Of a stretch of DNA of 6,379 nucleotides, positions 1 through 5,263 are shown in pieces (the stretch's first letter is position 1; each line of letters opens with the position of its first letter). The translations under genes were made by a program, and so were the position numbers. The notes beneath the pieces are model-generated. The model ran no database searches, was not told the DNA's origin, and was given only the letters and a program-made list of their open reading frames with translations. The stretch is from contig WFWF01000037.1 of NCBI GenBank assembly GCA_015491275.1, positions 1 through 6,379 on the forward strand, in the 5' to 3' direction. This DNA comes from Aquificales bacterium (GTDB lineage Bacteria > Aquificota > Aquificia > Aquificales > Aquificaceae).

Positions 1-16
1 CCCGTTAGTAAAAATT

Positions 17-37
17 GGGGGCGGTGTTCCCGCCCCT
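17..37. terminator. GC-rich hairpin, candidate intrinsic terminator
   Basis: A perfect 7-bp stem is formed by GGGGCGG (18-24) and CCGCCCC (30-36) with a 5-base loop, extendable by a G-T pair at 17/37. Read on the minus strand it is followed by CAATTTTTAC, a proper T-tract. Read on the plus strand it is followed only by TTACCC, which is weak. It could end a plus-strand gene lying to the left (an in-frame TAG TAA pair sits at 6-11), or stop leftward transcription coming through the antisense side of pdxJ. The hairpin is seen directly; its direction of action is inferred. Confidence 0.5.
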
Positions 38-56
38 TACCCATCTGTTCCATCTT

Positions 57-62
57 TATGAT
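57..62 (+). promoter_or_regulatory. possible -10 element of the pdxJ-galU promoter
   Basis: TATGAT matches the sigma-70 -10 consensus at five of six bases and lies 18 bases before the pdxJ start codon. Transcription from it would begin near 69-71 and leave a leader of only about 10 bases. No good -35 hexamer is visible 16-18 bases upstream (the sequence there is CCTTAC-like), so the call is weak. Its position just after the hairpin at 17-37 fits a new transcription unit starting here. Confidence 0.25.
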
Positions 63-80
63 TGTGGTTTAATACTCTAT

Positions 81-806
81 ATGAGACTGGGCGTCAACAT
101 TGATCATGTAGCCACCTTAAGGCAAGCAAGAAGAACCTTTGAACCAGATCCAGTATTTGCAGCCCTTCTTGCCCAGAGGGCGGGAGCGGATCAAATAACT
201 TTGCATCTGAGGGAGGACAGAAGGCATGTTCAAGAGAGGGATCTCAGACTTATAAAGGAACTTGTTATTGTCCCGGTTAATCTTGAGATGGCACCCGTTG
301 AAGATGTGAAGAGGATAGCGTTGGATGTTAAGCCTGACAGGGTAACACTCGTTCCCGAGAGAAGGGAAGAAATAACAACGGAAGGTGGTCTTGATGTTGC
401 AGGGATGAGGGAGTATTTGGAAGAATTTATAAAAGATTTTAAAAGTGAAGGTATAGAGGTTTCCATGTTTATAGAATCCGACCCGGATCAGATAAAGGCT
501 TCTCACGAGATAGGGGCGGATGCGATTGAACTTCATACGGGAAGGTATGCAAATCTGTGGAATGAGCATAAATTTATAGAATTAAAGGCCGAGATTGAAA
601 GGTTGAGAAGATCTGCCATGGAAGCTAAATCTTTGGGTCTCAGGGTTTATGCAGGACACGGTTTAACATGCCAGAATATAAAAGATTTTATGGTTCTTAA
701 AGATCTTATTGAGGAAGTTAATATAGGTCATTCCATCGTTGCAAATGCTGTTATTTTTGGATTTGAGATTGCGGTCAGGGAGATGAAAAAACTTATGGAG
801 GGATAA
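81..806 (+). CDS. pdxJ: pyridoxine 5'-phosphate synthase PdxJ
   Basis: This 241-residue cytoplasmic TIM-barrel enzyme condenses 1-deoxy-D-xylulose 5-phosphate with 3-amino-2-oxopropyl phosphate to give pyridoxine 5'-phosphate, the ring-closing step of DXP-dependent vitamin B6 synthesis. Family motifs appear in order: LGVNIDHVATLRQAR at 3-17, HLREDRRH at 42-49, NLEMA at 67-71, TTEGGLDVAG at 99-108, ELHTGRYA at 150-157, AGHGLT at 191-196 and NIGHSI near the C-terminus. The catalytic residues known from E. coli PdxJ correspond to His42, Glu69 and His193. Length matches the family. The frame is open upstream to a TTG at 15, but that extension has no PdxJ character, so the ATG at 81 is chosen because it starts directly at the conserved first strand. 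No clear Shine-Dalgarno precedes it. galU follows 2 bases after the stop. Identification is secure. Confidence 0.96.
   Translation: MRLGVNIDHVATLRQARRTFEPDPVFAALLAQRAGADQITLHLREDRRHVQERDLRLIKELVIVPVNLEMAPVEDVKRIALDVKPDRVTLVPERREEITTEGGLDVAGMREYLEEFIKDFKSEGIEVSMFIESDPDQIKASHEIGADAIELHTGRYANLWNEHKFIELKAEIERLRRSAMEAKSLGLRVYAGHGLTCQNIKDFMVLKDLIEEVNIGHSIVANAVIFGFEIAVREMKKLMEG
798..802 (+). promoter_or_regulatory. ribosome binding site of galU
   Basis: GGAGG lies 6 bases before the galU ATG and is embedded in the last codons of pdxJ. This is the clearest Shine-Dalgarno in the window, fixes the galU start at 809, and suggests translational coupling with pdxJ. Confidence 0.8.
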
Positions 807-808
807 GT

Positions 809-1696
809 ATGCATGTAAGAAAAGCAGTATTGCCTGTTGCGGGCTGGGGAACGAGGTTTTTGCCTGCAACTAAGGCTATGCCCAAAGAGATGTTCCCCAT
901 AATAGATAAGCCGGTGATTCAATTTATAGTAGAAGAATGCATTGATGCCAATGTTGAGAATATCATATTCGTTACAGGAAGACACAAGAGACCTATAGAA
1001 CATCATTTTGATATCAATACGGATCTGGAGAAGCATCTGGACGAGTGCAATAAGACCGAGTTGCTTGAAAATATAAGACAGATAAGTAGATGGATTAATC
1101 CTATATATGTTAGACAGAAGGAACAGTTGGGATTGGGACATGCGGTTTTGACCGCGGAACCGGTTGTGGGAGAAGAGCCTTTTATAGTTTCCTTGGGTGA
1201 TATAGTGGTAGAGGATGGATCTTCCGTAATTGAGGAAATGTTAAGTATTTACAACAAATACGGTAGAAGTGTGATAGCGGTTTTTGAGGTTCCTCGGGAA
1301 GAGGTAAGTAAATACGGTGTGGTAGATGCGGTTCATCTTGACGGATCTGTTTACAGTATAAAGGACCTTGTGGAAAAACCATCTCCTGACAAAGCTCCTT
1401 CAAATCTTGCCATAGTCGGGAGGTATATATTCACTCCGCGCATATTTGAAAAGTTGAGAGTAACTAAACCCGGTAAGGGCGGAGAAATTCAGCTCACCGA
1501 TGCCATAAAACTACTCCTTGAGGATGAGCAGGTTTACGCATATAAAGTTGAAAATAAGGTGTATGACACGGGTACACCCATAGGTTATATAAAAACGATT
1601 ATAGACATAGCCCTTCAAAGGGAAGATATAAAGGATGAGATGTTTGAATTCCTTCAGGATATTATTAATAAGCATAGCCAATATATAGATATATAA
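809..1696 (+). CDS. galU: UTP--glucose-1-phosphate uridylyltransferase GalU
   Basis: GalU (295 residues, cytoplasmic) joins glucose 1-phosphate and UTP to form UDP-glucose and pyrophosphate, feeding lipopolysaccharide, glycan and UDP-sugar synthesis. The nucleotidyltransferase signature is present as AGWGTRFLPATKAMPKEM (11-28), followed by DKPVIQFIVEE (33-43), VTGRHKRPIEHHFD (55-68), GLGHAV (108-113), the metal-binding Asp131 in SLGD, KYGVVD (168-173), VEKP (188-191), APSNLAIVGRYIF (196-208) and GEIQLTDAI (225-233). Length is normal for bacterial GalU. The ATG at 809 has a GGAGG six bases upstream and lies 2 bases after the pdxJ stop. The last 32 bases, encoding the C-terminal tail, overlap the 3' end of the convergent Omp85 gene. 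The motif set favours GalU over RfbA-type glucose-1-phosphate thymidylyltransferases. Confidence 0.94.
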   Translation: MHVRKAVLPVAGWGTRFLPATKAMPKEMFPIIDKPVIQFIVEECIDANVENIIFVTGRHKRPIEHHFDINTDLEKHLDECNKTELLENIRQISRWINPIYVRQKEQLGLGHAVLTAEPVVGEEPFIVSLGDIVVEDGSSVIEEMLSIYNKYGRSVIAVFEVPREEVSKYGVVDAVHLDGSVYSIKDLVEKPSPDKAPSNLAIVGRYIFTPRIFEKLRVTKPGKGGEIQLTDAIKLLLEDEQVYAYKVENKVYDTGTPIGYIKTIIDIALQREDIKDEMFEFLQDIINKHSQYIDI

Positions 1697-4307
1697 TGGG
1701 CGAGTAAGTAAAATCGCCCAGTTTGTCCAAGGGTTTGGCTACATCAACCCTTATCGGTCCCACCGGTGTATCAAGGGCTATAGAAAACCCCGCGTCGGTG
1801 TAGAAGCGTTCTCTGAATGCTTTTATGTCATCAGTAACTTTACCGCTGTCCGTAAACAGTATTCCCTTAACAATACCTTTTATGGGAAAGATGAACTCAA
1901 ATCTTCCGAAGGCATAGTAATGTCCGCCAGTAGGTTGACCTATCTCTTCAAAGGCGTATCCTCTTAGGTCCTTGAGACCACCGAGAAAAAATCTTTCAAA
2001 AATGGGAGCACCCTTATCCAAATAACCTACCGCTAATTTAAGATCTACGCTTATACTTGCTGTCAGCTGGGTTAGAAAAAAATTTAAAAACTCTACCCTG
2101 TAATATATAGGTCGGTTTATACTTCTGTAAATGTAAAGGCTTGTGTAATGGAATTTGGAGGGTGAGTACAGTCTGTCTCTTGACTCGCGAAAGAAAAATA
2201 TACCTATTTTTCCAATATCATATATACCCGCCTCTTGTCTGAAAACCCTGTTTTGTGTCTTTGAAAAAGTAAGACCTGTAACAATATCAGGAATAATTCT
2301 GTATCCGAGGCTTACAGAACCACCCTTTGATTCCACATCGTAACTTCTGTGAAGCCTTATACCTTTAAAAAAGGACATCTCGCCCATGAACCTGTAAGAG
2401 AACAGAAAATTGTCCTTAAGGCTAACGCTATATGTTTCATAAAGATTACTCCTTCTGTAACTTATGCTGCTTTCCGTACCCAAACCGGTCATGTTCCGTA
2501 CACCTATTCTGAACTCTCCAGTGATTCCCTCTTGTGTGTTATAACCCAAGGAAGTATCTATAAATCCTCTATCTTTTTCCCTAAATTCAATAACTCTGTG
2601 AACTTTTTTCCTTTCCTTGTCTATAAGATAGTCCATATTAACATGAGAGAATATGTCGCTCAGTATGAAAACCCGAAAGGTTTTGTCTTCGTTTTTTTCC
2701 GAAAAAAACCTTGCACGCAAAATCATATTTTCTATCTCAAACAGCCTCATCCTTTCATATCCATAAATGAGCGTTTCCCCATAGGAGTATCTCTCACCTT
2801 TTTTAACACTATATATATATGTGTAGTAAATTGTATCCTGTCTCTTTTTTGTTACCGCCTCGCTTATAAAGGTTGCTTCCATGTAACCCTTTCTTCTGAA
2901 GAATTCTTCAAGTTCTATCTCAAGCTTTTTAATAAACTCGCTATCGTATATGGTGGGAAGATCCGCATTATATTTTCTGAAGATTGCTTTTATTTCTTCA
3001 TCATCTCCTTTATAGACAAACTTATCAAGAAAAAGCCTGTTTTTATTTATTATTTCAAGTTCTACCGTAACTTTGCGTGCTTCCCTGTTTAATTTAATTT
3101 TCCTTTTTATACGTGCAAGAAGATATCCCTCTTCCTTAAGTGATGCTATTATATCCTTTTCCAATTTTTCTATAATATCCTCATCATAAAATTCAACATA
3201 GGGAAGATCAAGTTCATTGCGAGGTGTTATCAGTTCCATTTTGTATCTTATACCTTCATCAATAAAATAGATTATTCTGTTACCATCATGCTTTTCCCAT
3301 TCGTAACCGACTTTTACATCAAAAAACCCTTTCCTCTTGTAAGCTTCTTCTACTATCTTCTTATTCTCTTCAAGAGAAAAAATGTCCACGCCTTTTGATG
3401 GCAAGGTGAGCAGTCTTTTAAGTTCTTTATCCTTAAAAAAGGTATTCCCTTTAAACATAACATCGTATCTTGGACCTTCTATTATCCTGTAGGACGGTAT
3501 TATTCCTTTGCCTTTGCCGAACAGGGCTTTTGTTATGGCAACGGGATGACTTAGGAAGTTGCTTGCACCTTCAAAGATGACCCCGAATATGGTTATCGGT
3601 TCGTATTTAACCCTTTCCAAACCGGGATATAGGGCTTGAAGGAAAGAGTATTCTATCTTTATTTTCTGCAAGCCTTTGTAATAAACGAAACTATCCCAAA
3701 AGCCCCTCTCTATGTAAGAGTCGTGAATAAAAAGGGTAGCATTTTGAATATCCTCTGGATTAAAGATGGAACCCATACTCAATCCGCTAACGTATCTAAG
3801 AGTAGTCTCATCAATATTTTTATTTCCCTCAAAGTAAGGTTTGTAGAGGAAATAAAGATCACCCTCTTCTATTTTTATGTGTATATAAACCTTCCCTTCT
3901 ATATTTTTTACCTTTACTTCTATGTTTGCATCAAGAAATCCATTTTCAGTATAAAGGTGTCTTATCCTTGACTCTATAGTTTTTTCGTCCATATCTTTGA
4001 GAGGGACTCCTTCCCTCAGTCCCGTATGTTCTTTTATGGTTGAATCCCAGATAGCAAGGTTTCCTTCTATTTCAACTTTCTCAATTACGGGAAAAAGATC
4101 TATGTACAAGATTTTTCCTTCCTTACTTTCAATAACTTTTACATCCTTGACCCTGTCAACTTTTTTTAATAATTCCTTTATAACTTCAATATTTTCTTCC
4201 TTCAGAATTTCTTTAAGGTTCGTTTTATCAAGTGGATAATTGGACTTTATTATTATTTTGGCGTTAACTAAGAGAGGTATTATAAGCAGAAGAAGTAATG
4301 TTCTCAT
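1665..4307 (-). CDS. Omp85/BamA-family outer membrane protein with long POTRA region
   Basis: This 880-residue protein belongs to the Omp85 superfamily, whose members fold proteins into, or move them across, the outer membrane. Residues 1-16 form a Sec signal peptide (MRT, a leucine/isoleucine core, VNA cleavage site). Residues 17 to about 580 are a string of POTRA-like modules. The hallmark Gly-aromatic turn before the last strands occurs five times: ENGFLDA (121-127), ERGFWDS (200-206), RKGFFDV (325-331), EEGYLLA (392-398) and RKGYMEA (472-478). Degenerate modules flank this set at the N-terminus and just before the barrel. Residues about 580-880 form the 16-strand barrel, with FFLGGLKDLRGY (773-784) carrying the loop-6 Arg782-Gly783-Tyr784 motif, PVGPIRVDVAKPL (848-860), and a C-terminal strand ending in Tyr. 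The family call is secure, but BamA, TamA or a special paralogue cannot be separated by eye. No Shine-Dalgarno is visible; the gene starts 18 bases after the preceding DUF302-like gene, in the soxB operon. Confidence 0.9.
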   Translation of the reverse strand: MRTLLLLLIIPLLVNAKIIIKSNYPLDKTNLKEILKEENIEVIKELLKKVDRVKDVKVIESKEGKILYIDLFPVIEKVEIEGNLAIWDSTIKEHTGLREGVPLKDMDEKTIESRIRHLYTENGFLDANIEVKVKNIEGKVYIHIKIEEGDLYFLYKPYFEGNKNIDETTLRYVSGLSMGSIFNPEDIQNATLFIHDSYIERGFWDSFVYYKGLQKIKIEYSFLQALYPGLERVKYEPITIFGVIFEGASNFLSHPVAITKALFGKGKGIIPSYRIIEGPRYDVMFKGNTFFKDKELKRLLTLPSKGVDIFSLEENKKIVEEAYKRKGFFDVKVGYEWEKHDGNRIIYFIDEGIRYKMELITPRNELDLPYVEFYDEDIIEKLEKDIIASLKEEGYLLARIKRKIKLNREARKVTVELEIINKNRLFLDKFVYKGDDEEIKAIFRKYNADLPTIYDSEFIKKLEIELEEFFRRKGYMEATFISEAVTKKRQDTIYYTYIYSVKKGERYSYGETLIYGYERMRLFEIENMILRARFFSEKNEDKTFRVFILSDIFSHVNMDYLIDKERKKVHRVIEFREKDRGFIDTSLGYNTQEGITGEFRIGVRNMTGLGTESSISYRRSNLYETYSVSLKDNFLFSYRFMGEMSFFKGIRLHRSYDVESKGGSVSLGYRIIPDIVTGLTFSKTQNRVFRQEAGIYDIGKIGIFFFRESRDRLYSPSKFHYTSLYIYRSINRPIYYRVEFLNFFLTQLTASISVDLKLAVGYLDKGAPIFERFFLGGLKDLRGYAFEEIGQPTGGHYYAFGRFEFIFPIKGIVKGILFTDSGKVTDDIKAFRERFYTDAGFSIALDTPVGPIRVDVAKPLDKLGDFTYSPIIYLYIGYAY
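1697..1720 (+). terminator. hairpin after galU, inside the Omp85 coding end
   Basis: TGGGCGA (1697-1703) pairs perfectly with TCGCCCA (1714-1720) across a 10-base loop and begins at the base after the galU stop. The plus strand continues with GTTTGTCC, only a weak T-tract. Its position suggests it defines the 3' end of the pdxJ-galU transcript. The same bases encode residues of the last segment of the Omp85 protein (GDFTYSPI region) on the other strand. Terminator function is inferred. Confidence 0.45.
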
Positions 4308-4325
4308 TGTAATATCTATTTTGTT

Positions 4326-4793
4326 CTATATTTGATCTATGATACTTTTAAGATACTCATAATTATCCTTTATTATGTTAAGGATATCTTCGGGTACGGT
4401 TCCTTTGTAAACACGGGATAATATATGTGCATTGACTATTGATATATGTACATTTCCTTCCATGTCTTCTCTGATGACTATTCTGCTGGGAAATATATTC
4501 CCAAGCCTCGGGTAGTTGTTTATGACCCTTTTAAGATCATCTTCGTTGTACACATATATTATGGTGTATTTCAAAGTACCCTCTTTAGAATTAATCACTT
4601 TAAACACCGTGAGATCATTTTCCTTGAGATAAAGTAATAGGGTGTTTTTTACTTCTTCAAAGTTTTTACCTTCTATTGTCCTTTCGTATATTAATTTTAC
4701 TGGTTCCTTTGCCTCCTCTCCAAAGGTCAGGCTCAGTATAAGGTACAGGCTTAATATTACTGCACTCACAGGGCTACCTCTCTTATTACACAC
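4326..4793 (-). CDS. secreted DUF302-like protein, cysteine-free copy
   Basis: This protein of 155 residues (147 from the later start) has a hydrophobic segment at about 11-24 ending before GEEAKEP, which reads as a signal peptide, so it is probably periplasmic. The rest resembles the DUF302 fold: EGKNFEEV (41-48), LKYTIIYVYN (74-83), GNIFPSRIVI (98-107) and EGNVHISIVN (112-121). These segments line up with its upstream neighbour, so the two are a tandem duplicate. The cysteines usual in DUF302 proteins are replaced here by Tyr82 and Ser103, leaving no Cys in the mature chain. The start is uncertain. GTG at 4793 has GAGG five bases upstream and gives Lys4/Arg5 ahead of the hydrophobic core. 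GTG at 4769 has GAGAGG seven bases upstream and makes a GTGA overlap with the preceding stop, but gives an uncharged N-terminus. The function is unknown. Confidence 0.75.
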   Translation of the reverse strand: MCNKRGSPVSAVILSLYLILSLTFGEEAKEPVKLIYERTIEGKNFEEVKNTLLLYLKENDLTVFKVINSKEGTLKYTIIYVYNEDDLKRVINNYPRLGNIFPSRIVIREDMEGNVHISIVNAHILSRVYKGTVPEDILNIIKDNYEYLKSIIDQI

Positions 4794-5251
4794 CTTATCC
4801 TCATGTAAACTGCCTTGATTCTTTTTAAATCTTTTAGAAATATATGCTTTTTATATCTCAGGAGATAAAGCTTTTCATTTATAACGCTTACATATATGTT
4901 TCCGTCAACCGTTTCATATACATTTATAATGCAAGGGATGAGATTTGCAACAACGGGAGACCTACCTATCAAGTCGTCCCTATCTTTTATATCGCAGGCT
5001 ATAATGGTTGAATATCTAAGTATGTTTATGTCCTCGTATTCTTCCCCGCTTCTCAGATCAACGGACCAGCTGTCTATATAAGACAGGTTTACTTCCTCAA
5101 GTTTTTCCTTTATCTCCTTTAAAACCTCATCAAAGGTTTTACCTTTTATCTTTTTTGTGTAAAAGGTTATCCTAAAAGGGTCATACTCCCCCCTCTCAAC
5201 GCCCATTCCTGCGTTTAAAAATATGAGAAGGAGAAGTAATAGGATCTTCAT
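4766..5251 (-). CDS. secreted DUF302-like protein with cysteine pair
   Basis: This 161-residue protein begins with a short signal peptide (MK, a leucine-rich core, cleavage near residues 14-18), so it should act in the periplasm. The body has DUF302-like features: GKTFDEV (37-43), STIIACDIKD (81-90), ANLIPCIINVYE (102-113) and DGNIYVSVIN (116-125). The ACD and LIPC segments correspond to the ACNP and LLPC segments typical of DUF302 proteins, giving Cys86 and Cys107. A further Cys154 lies near the C-terminus. DUF302 has no settled biochemical role. The gene starts 12 bases after the soxB stop and overlaps the start of the second DUF302-like gene, so all are likely co-transcribed. No Shine-Dalgarno is visible before the ATG. 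A role with the Sox enzymes is suggested by position only. The family call rests on motif recall and is moderately confident. Confidence 0.78.
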   Translation of the reverse strand: MKILLLLLLIFLNAGMGVERGEYDPFRITFYTKKIKGKTFDEVLKEIKEKLEEVNLSYIDSWSVDLRSGEEYEDINILRYSTIIACDIKDRDDLIGRSPVVANLIPCIINVYETVDGNIYVSVINEKLYLLRYKKHIFLKDLKRIKAVYMRIRCVIREVAL

Positions 5252-5263
5252 AAGATATATATT

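Noticed and set aside
15..80. TTG-initiated 22-residue N-terminal extension of PdxJ
   Set aside because: The added residues run through the GC hairpin and a possible promoter, have no PdxJ character, and the family start is reached exactly at the ATG at 81.
117..569. 150-codon minus-strand open frame opposite pdxJ
   Set aside because: It is an antisense shadow of a conserved enzyme gene, with no recognisable motif or convincing start site.
1610..1621. CCCTT/AAGGG palindrome as a terminator for the Omp85 operon
   Set aside because: The two arms are separated by only two bases, the stem is five base pairs, and no T-tract follows on the minus strand.
2349..3092. 247-codon open frame on the plus strand opposite the Omp85 gene
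   Set aside because: It is antisense to a well-supported coding sequence, is rich in Phe/Tyr/Ile/Cys as expected from complemented codons, and shows no recognisable domain.
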